Origin: Flavimaricola sp.
GTDB taxonomy: Bacteria > Pseudomonadota > Alphaproteobacteria > Rhodobacterales > Rhodobacteraceae
Direction of reading: 5' to 3'
NCBI GenBank assembly: GCA_020629175.1
Contig: JAHDDU010000009.1
Location: forward strand, 1-64,000
DNA: 64,000 nucleotides
Below, one piece after another: positions 25,216-34,432 of the stretch (position 1 is its first letter; each line of letters opens with the position of its first letter). The notes under the pieces are model-generated. The model had not been told where the DNA came from, did no database searches, and worked only from the letters and a program-made list of their open reading frames with translations. A program made the position numbers and the translations under genes.

Positions 25216-25664
25216 GACACCTAGTCCTTGCCGCAAGCCTTGCGATGCCCGTACCGCTCGCCGCGCAAGAGCGCGCTCCAAGCGAGATTGAGGTGATCAC
25301 GACCTTTGTGCGGGAAGCGCCGACGTTGACGATGGATAACCCCCTTAACAGTGCCGCGCCCGAGGATGCGGCGACGCTGTTCCTGACCGAAGTTCTGTAC
25401 GAGCTTGGCGTTTATGATCATCCCGAAGGGGACAGCGCGTCGCTTTATGCCGGGTGTGATGAAGAGCTGCGCCCCGGCACTTATTTTTGTCACTTATCCC
25501 TCGGCATAAGGTGGGGGGACGCGGAAAGCGGTGTTTCGGTCTTCTTTGAAATGGAACGAACGGATAGGCCCTGTGAGACGCAACGCATCGGTGCCTTGGG
25601 TGAAACACTGATGTGTCAATGGCACATTCCTGGCAGCAGGGCTGAGTTCCTCCACGCGGGCTAA
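25212..25664 (+). CDS. Exported protein, family not recognised
   Basis: 150 residues, coupled to the VOC-bicupin gene by an ATGA overlap. A signal peptide (MRHLVLAASLAMPVPLAAQ) is followed by a mature domain with four cysteines (YAGCDEE, TYFCHLS, RPCETQ, LMCQWH), suggesting two disulphides in the periplasm. No known motif. Co-expression with the fusion protein is the only functional hint. Confidence 0.65.
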   Translation: MRHLVLAASLAMPVPLAAQERAPSEIEVITTFVREAPTLTMDNPLNSAAPEDAATLFLTEVLYELGVYDHPEGDSASLYAGCDEELRPGTYFCHLSLGIRWGDAESGVSVFFEMERTDRPCETQRIGALGETLMCQWHIPGSRAEFLHAG

Positions 25665-25771
25665 GCGCGACCTTTTGCCGACACGGCGGGGAAACTTCCC
25701 GCACTTTGCCCCGAAGACAGACCCGCGTCTGCGTTTTAACGTCGCGTCATCAAAGGCTTGGGGGAGTGTTG

Positions 25772-26155
25772 ATGTCACTGGTTCAGCGGGCGCGTGAAGC
25801 GCGGCAAAACGCTTATGCGCCGTATTCAAAGCAGAAGGTTGGCGCGGCTGTGAAGGCCACATCCGGGCGCATTTACACCGGCGTGAACGTTGAGAACGCG
25901 GATCACGCGGATTGGACTTGCGCCGAATCCGCTGCGATTGCCGCAATGATTGCTTATGGGGACCGCGAGATAGCGGAGGCTGCGATTGTCAGTAGCGGCA
26001 CCCACCCGATCTGTCCTTGTGCCGCCTGCCGCAGCCGTTTGGCAGAATTCGGCACAAAAGAGACCGTCGTGATCATGGCAACTCCAGACGGCTCGATCGA
26101 GCGGACCACCTTGAGACAGCTTGTTCCCCGCCACTACCGAGCTCTGCGGGACTAG
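25772..26155 (+). CDS. Cytidine deaminase paralogue 1 (divergent)
   Basis: 127 residues from ATG 25772 (GGGGGAG before it). It keeps the cytidine deaminase core: NVEN at 39-42, zinc and proton-shuttle motif C50-A-E52, and P82-C83-A-A-C86. It differs from the second copy in substrate-loop positions: DHADWT in place of YPEGT and PCAACRSR in place of PCGGCRQK. The first gene of the nucleoside salvage run, 71 bases before copy 2. It may act on a different pyrimidine nucleoside or be a weak deaminase. Confidence 0.8.
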   Translation: MSLVQRAREARQNAYAPYSKQKVGAAVKATSGRIYTGVNVENADHADWTCAESAAIAAMIAYGDREIAEAAIVSSGTHPICPCAACRSRLAEFGTKETVVIMATPDGSIERTTLRQLVPRHYRALRD

Positions 26156-26226
26156 CGACTTTTCCCTTTAGACGCTTGCATCTGGCGGGCTGGCCCGGCA
26201 CCTTGCTGCGATGAAAGAGAGGTCGG

Positions 26227-26619
26227 ATGTCGCTCGTTGATGATGCACGCGCCGTGCGCGAAAATGCCCATGCACCGTATTCAAATTTCAAGGTGGGTGC
26301 CGCACTGCGGACAGCCTCTGGCGCGGTCTATGTTGGCTGTAATGTCGAGAATGTCGCCTATCCGGAAGGGACCTGTGCAGAGGCGGGAGCCATCGCTGCG
26401 ATGGTCGCAGCAGGCGAGACCCGCTTTATTGAGGCGGCTGTGATTGCCGACAGTCCGCTGCCTGTTTCGCCTTGCGGCGGGTGCCGGCAAAAACTGGCTG
26501 AGTTTGGGGCTGGGGACGTGGTCGTCACGCTGGCCACGATGGACGGAGCGCGTCAGGACATCACCTTGGCAGAGCTGCTGCCCGGTGCCTTTACCCAAGA
26601 TTACATGGAGCGCAGCTGA
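26227..26619 (+). CDS. cdd: Cytidine deaminase
   Basis: 130 residues, the homotetrameric short type. Canonical motifs: YSNFKVGAAL, NVENVAYPEGTCAE (C50, E52), PCGGCRQKL (C83, C86). It converts cytidine or deoxycytidine to uridine or deoxyuridine. AGAGAGGTCGG precedes ATG 26227. deoA starts two bases after its stop, so the two are surely co-translated. Confidence 0.93.
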   Translation: MSLVDDARAVRENAHAPYSNFKVGAALRTASGAVYVGCNVENVAYPEGTCAEAGAIAAMVAAGETRFIEAAVIADSPLPVSPCGGCRQKLAEFGAGDVVVTLATMDGARQDITLAELLPGAFTQDYMERS

Positions 26620-26620
26620 G

Positions 26621-27922
26621 GTGGACGTGCGGCGCATCATTGCCGATGTCCGCCGTGGTGCCGCGCCCACAGCCGCTGAATTAGACGCCTTTGCCAAAGG
26701 GTTGGCCGATGGCGCGGTCAGCGATGCGCAGGCCGGGGCCTTTGCTATGGCGGTTTGCCTGAATGGATTGGGTGAGGCGGGGCGGGTGGCGCTGACCCAG
26801 GGGTTTCGCGATTCCGGCGATGTGCTGTCCTGGGATTTGCCCGGTCCTGTGCTCGACAAACATTCAACCGGCGGCATTGGCGATTGTGTGTCGCTGATCC
26901 TCGCCCCCGCATTGGCGGCCTGTGGCGTGTATGTGCCGATGATTTCCGGGCGCGGTCTGGGCCACACAGGCGGCACGCTGGACAAGATGGAGGCCATCCC
27001 CGGTGTGGTAACGTCGGTGGATGAGGCCCGGCTGCGGGCCATTGTGGCAGAGGCGGGCTGCGCAATTGTGGGGGCCACCGGTCGGATCGCCCCGGCGGAC
27101 AAGCGGCTCTATGCTGTCCGTGATGTGACCTCGACGGTGGACAGCATTGATCTGATCACCGCGTCCATCCTGTCCAAGAAGCTTGCTGCGGGGCTGGAAG
27201 GGCTTGTTCTCGATGTCAAATATGGCAGCGGAGCCTTTATGAAAACGCCAGACGAAGCGATGGATTTGGCCCGCGCGCTTGTCGGCACCGCCAATGGCGC
27301 GGGCTGTCCGACGGCGGCGCTCGTGACCGACATGAACGCGCCGCTCGCACCCTCGATTGGCAATGCGGTTGAGGTGGCAATCTGTATGGAGGTGCTCTCG
27401 GGCAACATTGATGCCGCTCCGCGCCTGTACGAGTTGGCCGTTGCACTTGGGGGGCGATTGCTTGCCCTCAGTGGTGGAACAATGGTGGACGGCTCGGCCA
27501 AAATTAAAGCCGCGATCCGCAGTGGGCAGGCGATGGAAAGATTTGCCACGATGGTGCGGATGCTCGGCGGTCCGCCCGATATGGCCGAGGATTGGCGCGC
27601 GCATCTGCGAGTGGCCCCCGTGGTGGGCGACATTGTGGCACCACAGGACGGTCAGATTGCAGCGATTGATGGCGAAGCTGTGGGTCTGGCAGTTGTCGGC
27701 CTTGGCGGAGGACGTCAGGTTGAGACGGACCGAATTGACCCGAGCGTTGGGCTGACGGACTTTGTCGCTCTTGGAGCCAAGGTCAAACACGGCGATCCGT
27801 TGGCCACTGTCCACGCAGCGAGCGAAGAGGCGGCTCAGCAGGCGGCACAGGCGGTAATTGCTGCGATAACTTTTGGCGATGCGCCCAAGGCCGGGCCTTT
27901 GATTTACGACGGGGTTGAGTAA
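26621..27922 (+). CDS. deoA: Thymidine phosphorylase
   Basis: 433 residues from GTG 26621 (VDVRRIIADVRRG), one base after the cdd stop; a longer open frame back to 26444 only runs through cdd in another frame. Motifs: KHSTGGIGDCVSL for phosphate binding, SGRGLGHTGGTLDK, and SILSKKLAAGLEGLVLDVK. It phosphorolyses thymidine and deoxyuridine to base plus deoxyribose-1-phosphate, which DeoB then isomerises. Overlaps the deoB start by one base. Confidence 0.94.
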   Translation: MDVRRIIADVRRGAAPTAAELDAFAKGLADGAVSDAQAGAFAMAVCLNGLGEAGRVALTQGFRDSGDVLSWDLPGPVLDKHSTGGIGDCVSLILAPALAACGVYVPMISGRGLGHTGGTLDKMEAIPGVVTSVDEARLRAIVAEAGCAIVGATGRIAPADKRLYAVRDVTSTVDSIDLITASILSKKLAAGLEGLVLDVKYGSGAFMKTPDEAMDLARALVGTANGAGCPTAALVTDMNAPLAPSIGNAVEVAICMEVLSGNIDAAPRLYELAVALGGRLLALSGGTMVDGSAKIKAAIRSGQAMERFATMVRMLGGPPDMAEDWRAHLRVAPVVGDIVAPQDGQIAAIDGEAVGLAVVGLGGGRQVETDRIDPSVGLTDFVALGAKVKHGDPLATVHAASEEAAQQAAQAVIAAITFGDAPKAGPLIYDGVE

Positions 27923-29133
27923 TGGCGCGTGCGTTTCTGGTTGTGATGGATTCAGCAGGTATCGGCGGTGCGCCGGATGCCGATGCGTTTTTCAACGATG
28001 GGAAGCCGGACACAGGGGCCAACACCCTTGGCCACATCGCGCAGGCCTGTGCCGCCGGACGGGCGGAGGAGGGGCGGAGTGGGCCCTTGCAAGTCCCACA
28101 CCTGGAAAGGTTAGGGCTGGGCGCAGCTCTGCGCCTCGCCTCGGATGCCGAGGTGCCGGGGTTCGGGGCCGTGCCTGATGGCGCTTGGGGTGCCGCGACG
28201 GAGCAATCGAATGGTAAGGACACGCCGTCCGGGCATTGGGAACTTGCCGGAGTGCCAGTGCCATGGGATTGGATGACCTTCCCCAAGACTGATCCGGCTT
28301 TTGACGAAGACCTGATTGTCGACATTTGCCTTGCCGCGGGCACCGGTGGAACCCTTGGCAACGTCCACGCCTCTGGGACACAAGTGATCGTTGATCATGG
28401 CGAGCGTCACGTCAAAACCGGCTGGCCGATTTGCTACACTTCCGTCGACAGCGTCTTGCAGATTGCAGCGCACGAGGATCCCGAAATTTTTGGGCTCGAG
28501 AGGTTGCTGGCGCTCTGTAAGGCGATTGCCCCACAGCTTCATGCGCAAAAACTTGGCCGCGTGATCGCAAGACCTTTTACGTGGTCCGTAGATGGCGGCT
28601 TTGAGCGCACCGCGAACCGCAAGGATTTTGCCATCGCGCCCCCGGCTCCGACGCTTTGTGACTGGGTCAAAGACGCGGGCGGTGCGGTGCATGCGGTTGG
28701 CAAGATCGGGGACATCTTTTCGATGCGGGGGATCACCGATGTCTGCAAAGGCAGAGATGCCGAGTTGATGGTCCATCTCGGCAGGCTGGTGGATGAGGCC
28801 GAAGATGGCGCGCTGACATTTGCCAATTTCGTCGAGTTTGACAGCGAATACGGCCACCGGCGCGATGTCTCGGGCTACGCTCGTCATTTGGAGTGGTTTG
28901 ACGCCGCATTGGGAGATCTTATCGCGCGGCTGCGACCTGGCGATCTGCTTGTTGTCACGGCAGATCATGGCAACGATCCTACGTGGATTGGCACCGATCA
29001 CACGCGTGAACGTGTTCCTGTGCTCGTTCACGGCTTGGGTTCAGGCGAGATTGGGCATATGGGCTTTACAGATGTCGCGGCCGGGGTTGCAGCGCATCTT
29101 GGCATCCAAGGCAAGGGAAAGGCGTTCTTATGA
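27922..29133 (+). CDS. deoB: Phosphopentomutase
   Basis: 403 residues. An alkaline-phosphatase-superfamily enzyme: metal motif VMDSAGIGGAPDA, catalytic threonine in GKDTPSGHWELAG, and metal site TADHGNDPTWIGTDHTRE. It converts (deoxy)ribose-1-phosphate to the 5-phosphate. TAATG overlap with deoA and ATGA overlap with add show a tight operon. No deoC aldolase is present in the window. Confidence 0.95.
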   Translation: MARAFLVVMDSAGIGGAPDADAFFNDGKPDTGANTLGHIAQACAAGRAEEGRSGPLQVPHLERLGLGAALRLASDAEVPGFGAVPDGAWGAATEQSNGKDTPSGHWELAGVPVPWDWMTFPKTDPAFDEDLIVDICLAAGTGGTLGNVHASGTQVIVDHGERHVKTGWPICYTSVDSVLQIAAHEDPEIFGLERLLALCKAIAPQLHAQKLGRVIARPFTWSVDGGFERTANRKDFAIAPPAPTLCDWVKDAGGAVHAVGKIGDIFSMRGITDVCKGRDAELMVHLGRLVDEAEDGALTFANFVEFDSEYGHRRDVSGYARHLEWFDAALGDLIARLRPGDLLVVTADHGNDPTWIGTDHTRERVPVLVHGLGSGEIGHMGFTDVAAGVAAHLGIQGKGKAFL

Positions 29134-30116
29134 GCTATCGATCAATGCCCAAGGTCGAGTTGCACATGCACCTTGAGGGGGCGGCACCTCCTGCGTTTAT
29201 CCGCGGATTGGCACGGGAAAAGAACATCGACATCTCAGGCATTTTTGATGCGGATGGTGGGTATGTCTTTCGCAACTTTGATCACTTTTTGTCTGTTTAC
29301 GAGGCGGCGTGCCAGCCGCTTACCGGCCCTGAGGAGTTTCGGCGCCTGACCCTTGCTGTGTTAGAGGAAAGCGCCTCGCACGGGGTGATCTATACCGAGA
29401 GCTTCATCTCGCCTGATTTCTGCGGTGGCGGTGACCTGGCCGCGTGGCGCGATTATCTGGCCGCGATGCAGGATGCGGCGCGCGAGGCAGAGGCCAAGTT
29501 TGGCATCACGATGAAAGGCATTGTTACCTGCATTCGCCATTTTGGCCCGGAACAGGCCAAGACAGCGGCCCATTGTGCGGCAGAAACCGCCGGAGAGTTC
29601 ATCACAGGTTTTGGCATGGGCGGGGCCGAGATGATGCACCGCCCGGGCGATTTTGCCTATTCGTTCGATATGGCGCGCGAGGCCGGGCTGCGGCTGACTT
29701 GCCACGCGGGCGAATGGGGTGGGCCGGACATGGTGGCCGACACCATCCGCGATCTAAAGGTTGAGCGGATTGGTCATGGGATCAATTGCATCAAGGATTT
29801 GGCACTCGTCGATCAGATTGCAGAGGCCGGCGTCGTCTTGGAGGTGTGTCCCGGGTCCAACGTTGTTTTGCGTGCGGTGGATGGCTGGGCCCAACATCCC
29901 ATCGCGCAACTGCGCGAGCGTGGGGTGAAGGTCACAGTCTCAACCGATGATCCGCCATTCTTCAAAACCACGATGACGGATGAATTTGATATGCTGGCCA
30001 AAACCTTTGGCTGGGAAGAGGACGTTTTGATGGAGCTGAACCACGCCGCGGTTGATGCCGCGTTTTGTGATACGGCGACAAAGGACAACATTCGCGCAAA
30101 ACTGGAGGCCGCATGA
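29130..30116 (+). CDS. add: Adenosine deaminase
   Basis: 328 residues. Zinc ligands in [10 protein letters not shown] (HxH), catalytic [17 protein letters not shown], and STDDPPFF are all present. It deaminates adenosine and deoxyadenosine to inosine forms. Because some family members act on adenine instead, substrate is slightly uncertain, but the nucleoside operon context favours adenosine. Overlaps upp by 4 bases. Confidence 0.92.
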   Translation: MSYRSMPKVELHMHLEGAAPPAFIRGLAREKNIDISGIFDADGGYVFRNFDHFLSVYEAACQPLTGPEEFRRLTLAVLEESASHGVIYTESFISPDFCGGGDLAAWRDYLAAMQDAAREAEAKFGITMKGIVTCIRHFGPEQAKTAAHCAAETAGEFITGFGMGGAEMMHRPGDFAYSFDMAREAGLRLTCHAGEWGGPDMVADTIRDLKVERIGHGINCIKDLALVDQIAEAGVVLEVCPGSNVVLRAVDGWAQHPIAQLRERGVKVTVSTDDPPFFKTTMTDEFDMLAKTFGWEEDVLMELNHAAVDAAFCDTATKDNIRAKLEAA

Positions 30117-30745
30117 CCGAACATTGCACATTGGTAGATCACCCGCTGGTTCAGCATAAGCTGACCTTGATGCGGCGGACGGAGACCTCCACCAGCGAGT
30201 TTCGGCAGCTGCTGCGCGAGATTTCGCATTTGTTGGCCTATGAGATCACGCGTGAGTTGCCGATGACGACGCGTAAAATTGAGACGCCTCTGACCGAGAT
30301 GGATGCGCCGGTGATTGCGGGCAAGAAACTTGCCCTGATCTCGATCTTGCGCGCAGGGAATGGGCTGCTGGACGGCATCCTCGAACTCATCCCCTCGGCG
30401 CGGGTGGGGTTCGTCGGCCTCTATCGCGACCATGACACGCTGGAGCCGGTGGAATATTATTTCAAGGTGCCTGCAGCACTTGAGGATCGGGTGACGATTG
30501 TTGTTGATCCGATGCTTGCCACGGGCAACTCCAGCGTGGCTGCGATTGATATGGTCAAGAAGGCCGGGGCCAAGAATGTCCGGTTCATGTGCCTGTTGGC
30601 GGCGCCTGAAGGCATTGCCCGGATGAAAGAGGCCCACCCCGATGTTCCGATCGTCACTGCGGCTGTCGACAGCCACCTGAACGAGCTTGGTTACATCGTT
30701 CCGGGACTAGGGGATGCGGGTGACCGCATGTTTGGCACAAAATAG
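30113..30745 (+). CDS. upp: Uracil phosphoribosyltransferase
   Basis: 210 residues. PRPP-binding loop [16 protein letters not shown] and the uracil-binding C-terminal [13 protein letters not shown] are intact. It turns the uracil released by DeoA into UMP. The last gene of the salvage operon. A TTATCCCC follows the stop; no intrinsic terminator is visible. Confidence 0.96.
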   Translation: MTEHCTLVDHPLVQHKLTLMRRTETSTSEFRQLLREISHLLAYEITRELPMTTRKIETPLTEMDAPVIAGKKLALISILRAGNGLLDGILELIPSARVGFVGLYRDHDTLEPVEYYFKVPAALEDRVTIVVDPMLATGNSSVAAIDMVKKAGAKNVRFMCLLAAPEGIARMKEAHPDVPIVTAAVDSHLNELGYIVPGLGDAGDRMFGTK

Positions 30746-30821
30746 TGTAGTTATCCCCAGCTTGCGGCTTTACACACTGCTAACTGCTCAGGCATCATCC
30801 CTGTGATATTCTGCGGGGGAT

Positions 30822-31847
30822 ATGATGATGAAGACGACACTTTTGGCAGCCGTGTGCGGCACTCTGGGCTTTGTGAGCGGGGCAAACGCCCAGATCGCGA
30901 GCGATGTGATCCCGGCGGAGTTTCCGCCCGCAAGCTATACCGGCAATCAATATGTGGACAGCAACGGCTGCGCCTTTATTCGGGCTGGCATTTCGGGCAG
31001 CGTGAACTGGGTCCCCCGCGTCAATCGTCAGCGCCAGCAGCTATGCGGCTTCCAGCCGACGTTTGCACAAGCGCCTGAGCCGGACGCACCCGCAACCACA
31101 GCATCCGCACCGATCATCGAAATTCCTGCGCCGCCTGCGGCCTCAGCAGTGGAGGCACCCGTCGTAGCCGCCGCGCCAGTGCAGGCCGCGGCGACAGCAC
31201 CGATTGAAACGGTGGCGAGTTTGCCCGCGCCCTCCGCCGTGCGGCCCGTGACAACGCCTGTCGCAGTGCCAACCGCTCGGGTTATCGCTCCTGCACCGAC
31301 TGTTGCGGCACCCGCCATTCGCCGTGTCACTCTGGCCGAGATCTGCGCTGAAATAGCAGCCACAGGTCAAACCGTGATCAATCAAGCGACGGGGCAGCCG
31401 GTGAACTGCGCACCTACCAACCGTGTCTCTGGGATTGCGGCCTTCTTTGGCACACAGGTGCCCGCGTCCAATCCTGTTCCGGCCCCTGTGCCCGCAGCGC
31501 CCGCGCCCGGCTACCAAGCGGTGTTTGACGATGGCCGGGTCAACCCTCAGCGTGGGATTCCTGCCGCTAACGCACCAACGCCGACGGTTTCAACTATGTC
31601 GGCCCCTCAGGTGGCAAGCGGGCATCGGTTCGTTCAAGTTGGGACCTTTGGCAACGCAGGCAATGCCGAGCGGACAGCGGCGCGTCTTCGGGCTGCGGGT
31701 CTGCCGGTGAGCTTTGCCAACACCACGCGGAACGGTCAGGCCTTGCGCATCGTCGCGGCGGGACCCTTCTCGTCCGGTTCAGAGGTACAGCGGGCCTTGC
31801 AAGTTGCGCGTTCCATGGGCTTCTCGGACGCTTACAGCCGCCGCTAA
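30822..31847 (+). CDS. Exported SPOR-domain protein
   Basis: 341 residues. A signal peptide (about 1-23) and an N-terminal globular region with cysteines (SNGCAFIR, QQLCGF), then a long Ala/Pro/Val-rich disordered stretch (about 90-240). The C-terminal SPOR domain (GHRFVQVGTFGNAGNAERTA ... LRIVAAGPFSSGSEVQRAL) binds denuded peptidoglycan glycan strands, so it probably acts at the septum or in the cell wall. Its stop overlaps by four bases the stop of the convergent gene. Confidence 0.85.
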   Translation: MMMKTTLLAAVCGTLGFVSGANAQIASDVIPAEFPPASYTGNQYVDSNGCAFIRAGISGSVNWVPRVNRQRQQLCGFQPTFAQAPEPDAPATTASAPIIEIPAPPAASAVEAPVVAAAPVQAAATAPIETVASLPAPSAVRPVTTPVAVPTARVIAPAPTVAAPAIRRVTLAEICAEIAATGQTVINQATGQPVNCAPTNRVSGIAAFFGTQVPASNPVPAPVPAAPAPGYQAVFDDGRVNPQRGIPAANAPTPTVSTMSAPQVASGHRFVQVGTFGNAGNAERTAARLRAAGLPVSFANTTRNGQALRIVAAGPFSSGSEVQRALQVARSMGFSDAYSRR

Positions 31848-32863
31848 GACTGGCAGATACCCTGAAGGCTGACCCAGCTGCCGTCTGTCAGCAGACTGTC
31901 GGCGCCAATCCCCGTTGCCCAATCGGCATCGAACAAATCGCTCACGGTCGCGCCTGTCGGATCGAGCGAAAAAGCCCACGGCGTCAGGGGCACTTGTGCG
32001 CCTTCAAACGCTGCGGCAAGGGTCGGCGTGTCACTCAGCGGTGCCGCATGATCCACGATGTGCTGGGCATGCTGTTGCAAAACAACTTCGGGCACGTCGC
32101 CTGTGGTCAGCAGGCGAAACGTCTCCCGCAGACCCGCGATGTTGAGGAGCCGTTCCAAAGGTGGGAAATCCTCGCTGCTGGCCGCTGCCGCAATGATATG
32201 GCCTGCGACGACCTCTGGAGTGTCCGCATCTGCAATCACCCGTGCCGGGAGCACGATGATCCGTCCGGGCAGTACCGCAGGCGCAGCCATCTCGCCTTGC
32301 GCCACGACGACCTGAAAGGGCTCATCGCCAATGGCCACTTTTGACTGCAACGTTCCCAACGCACTGACACCAAGCGGATTGCGGCAAGTCTGCCCTGTGA
32401 TCCCCTGCAAATGTCCCAAGAGCCTTGCGCCAATCTCCGACCGCTTGCCTTCGGGCACGACCGACGCCGTTTGTGCCATCATCGCAGGGGGTAGCCACAC
32501 CCATGCGGCAGCGGCAAGCCCGGCGAGACCAATTCCCCATGTGAGAAGGCGAAGCCGGACCGCCGGACCCCGAGATTTACGCACCGCGGCCTGTATCCGT
32601 TCAAGCGCGTCAATCATCAGATCATCTTCGATCTCGAGTGTTTCGGTAGCATCCGGGTCCGGACTGTAGAGCGCTGGCCGGATCGTGGGGTTCAGCCGCT
32701 GAACCGCCGGTAGCGACCAATGGGTCAACGGGCGCCCCGCCGTGTCAGCGATCACAAGCGTGGCGTTGCCAAAGGACAGAACGACATTCTTGCGCTGCTC
32801 CTCAGGCGAGGGGCGCCAAAGGCCGCCGCTTTCAAGGCGGGCATATTCATCCAACGCTGTCAT
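31844..32863 (-). CDS. Membrane-anchored M48-like protein with lost HExxH motif
   Basis: 339 residues: a cytoplasmic N-terminus, one membrane helix (about 105-128, TWGIGLAGLAAAAWVWLPPA), and a C-terminal domain that resembles M48 zinc peptidases (GRIIVLPARVIADADTPEVVAGH ... FPPLERLLNIAGL). The expected HExxH is H222-I-I-A-A, so the catalytic glutamate and second zinc histidine are missing. It is therefore probably a pseudo-peptidase. The M48 link is my inference from the block order. Convergent with the SPOR gene. Confidence 0.6.
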   Translation of the reverse strand: MTALDEYARLESGGLWRPSPEEQRKNVVLSFGNATLVIADTAGRPLTHWSLPAVQRLNPTIRPALYSPDPDATETLEIEDDLMIDALERIQAAVRKSRGPAVRLRLLTWGIGLAGLAAAAWVWLPPAMMAQTASVVPEGKRSEIGARLLGHLQGITGQTCRNPLGVSALGTLQSKVAIGDEPFQVVVAQGEMAAPAVLPGRIIVLPARVIADADTPEVVAGHIIAAAASSEDFPPLERLLNIAGLRETFRLLTTGDVPEVVLQQHAQHIVDHAAPLSDTPTLAAAFEGAQVPLTPWAFSLDPTGATVSDLFDADWATGIGADSLLTDGSWVSLQGICQS

Positions 32864-32960
32864 CTGGGCCTGCTCGCCTCTTTTCTGGCGTTAGGTTAGC
32901 ATGTTTTGAGCCAAAGGAAATGCGATTGCGCCCGCCAGAAATGTCCCGCAGCATCGGGCT

Positions 32961-33611
32961 ATGATTATCTCACCTGGCCGCCGGTACATCTTTGTTCACA
33001 TTCCCAAGACTGGTGGCACATCGCTTGCCCTTGCTCTCGAAGATCGGGCGATGAAAGACGATATCCTGATCGGGGATACGCCCAAAGCGCAACGGCGCAA
33101 ACGTCGCTTGCAGGAAATCAACGCGCCGGGCCGCGTGTGGAAACACGCGACACTGGCCGATATTGAGGGCGTCGTGCCTCTGGACGACAAACTGGTATTT
33201 ACGCTCGTTCGAAATCCGTGGGACCGGGTCGTTAGCTACTATCACTGGCTGAAGGACCAGAACTTTAGTCACCCGGCTGTTGCCCTTGCAAAGCAACAGT
33301 CGTTTACAGATTTCGTCTGTGCACCAGCCACGCAGTCCGCGCTCCGCGCCAATCCCTATGGCCATTATGTGACGGGGGCAGCGGCCCCGGTCTTTGTCCG
33401 GATCGAGCACTTTGCGGCAGACATCGCCCCAGTCGTGGCGCATTTGGGCTTTGATCTTGAACTGCCAAGGGTAAATGCCTCTGATCGGGCGCGGGATTGG
33501 ACGCGCTATTATTGTGAGCGGTCAAAGGCCATTATTGCTGAGGTCTGTGCAGAAGATATCGAACGGTTTGGGTACACATTCGAGCACGCCTCCGCAATTG
33601 TTTCTGATTAA
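32961..33611 (+). CDS. Sulfotransferase family 2 protein
   Basis: 216 residues. The PAPS 5'-phosphosulfate loop is FVHIPKTGGTSLALAL (residues about 11-26) and the 3'-phosphate motif is TLVRNPWDRVVSYYHW (about 82-97). Such enzymes transfer sulfate to carbohydrates or other acceptors; the acceptor here is unknown, and surface polysaccharide is a guess. Cytoplasmic by appearance, no signal peptide. Stands alone between divergent and tandem genes. Confidence 0.82.
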   Translation: MIISPGRRYIFVHIPKTGGTSLALALEDRAMKDDILIGDTPKAQRRKRRLQEINAPGRVWKHATLADIEGVVPLDDKLVFTLVRNPWDRVVSYYHWLKDQNFSHPAVALAKQQSFTDFVCAPATQSALRANPYGHYVTGAAAPVFVRIEHFAADIAPVVAHLGFDLELPRVNASDRARDWTRYYCERSKAIIAEVCAEDIERFGYTFEHASAIVSD

Positions 33612-33776
33612 GCTCCAATTTTAGGGAATTATTGAAATTGGGCAGCTATGCCCCACCAATGACACAAACTCGCCCCAATGCCGCCCTTCCCATGGCATGC
33701 GAATCGATCGGAGTGGTCACAACAGTCTTATCGCGGTTCTGTATTTCTGAACTGCGCTGCTTTGGGGAGATATGTG

Positions 33777-34424
33777 ATGTTGATTTGGAATTCTGAAGCT
33801 CCGGGCTCGGACGGCACGGCGTCGCAGATCGGATCAGGCGGAAAGACAGGGCTCTTTGGATCAACGCGCGTCGCCACCACGCACGGTTGGCGTCAGGTTT
33901 CTTCGGTCAAAGCGGGCGACTCAGTTCTGACTTTTGATCATGGAATGCAAAAGGTTGTCGCGGTTGAGCGCAGCACACTTGCCCTCGACGCAGACGTGAG
34001 CGATCCCAGCGGCTGGCCCATGTATGTCCCCGCCGGAGCCCTTGGAAATCTTTCGGATTTCATCGTGATGCCGGGGCAGTCTGTCCTGGTCGAAAGCGAC
34101 CTGGCAGAGGATCTCATGGGCGACCCGTTCGCCCTCATCCGGGCGGAAGACCTTGACAGTGTCCGCGGTATCAGCCGCGTGGCACCATCTGAGCGGGTCG
34201 ACGTCATGACGCTTCAGTTCGAGAACGATGAGGTGGTCTTTGGCGCAGGCGGAGCCTTATTTTTGTGCGCCGCCGGCGGCTGCATGATCGAAGCTGCGAT
34301 GCGCGGCGCTGACACGCCCTACCGGACGTTGTCATCTGATGAGGCGGGTCTGGTTCTCAGCCATGAGATTATGCCAGCAGGTGCAGGCGAAGCATCGGCG
34401 GCGAAGTCGCGCTCCGCCGCCTGA
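33777..34424 (+). CDS. Hint-domain protein lacking the catalytic cysteine
   Basis: 215 residues from ATG 33777 (GGGGAGA six bases before it). The layout matches the Hint_2 family common in Rhodobacterales: entry strand GLFGSTRVATTHGW, then VKAGDSVLTFDHG, then a VMPGQSVLV block and FENDEVVFGAGG. The usual first residue, Cys, is Leu26, and the block-F type histidine (SPQHR in relatives) is replaced (PGQSV, about 99-103). Self-cleavage is thus unlikely; it may be a structural remnant or a binding domain. Confidence 0.7.
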   Translation: MLIWNSEAPGSDGTASQIGSGGKTGLFGSTRVATTHGWRQVSSVKAGDSVLTFDHGMQKVVAVERSTLALDADVSDPSGWPMYVPAGALGNLSDFIVMPGQSVLVESDLAEDLMGDPFALIRAEDLDSVRGISRVAPSERVDVMTLQFENDEVVFGAGGALFLCAAGGCMIEAAMRGADTPYRTLSSDEAGLVLSHEIMPAGAGEASAAKSRSAA

Positions 34425-34432
34425 TTTTCCTG

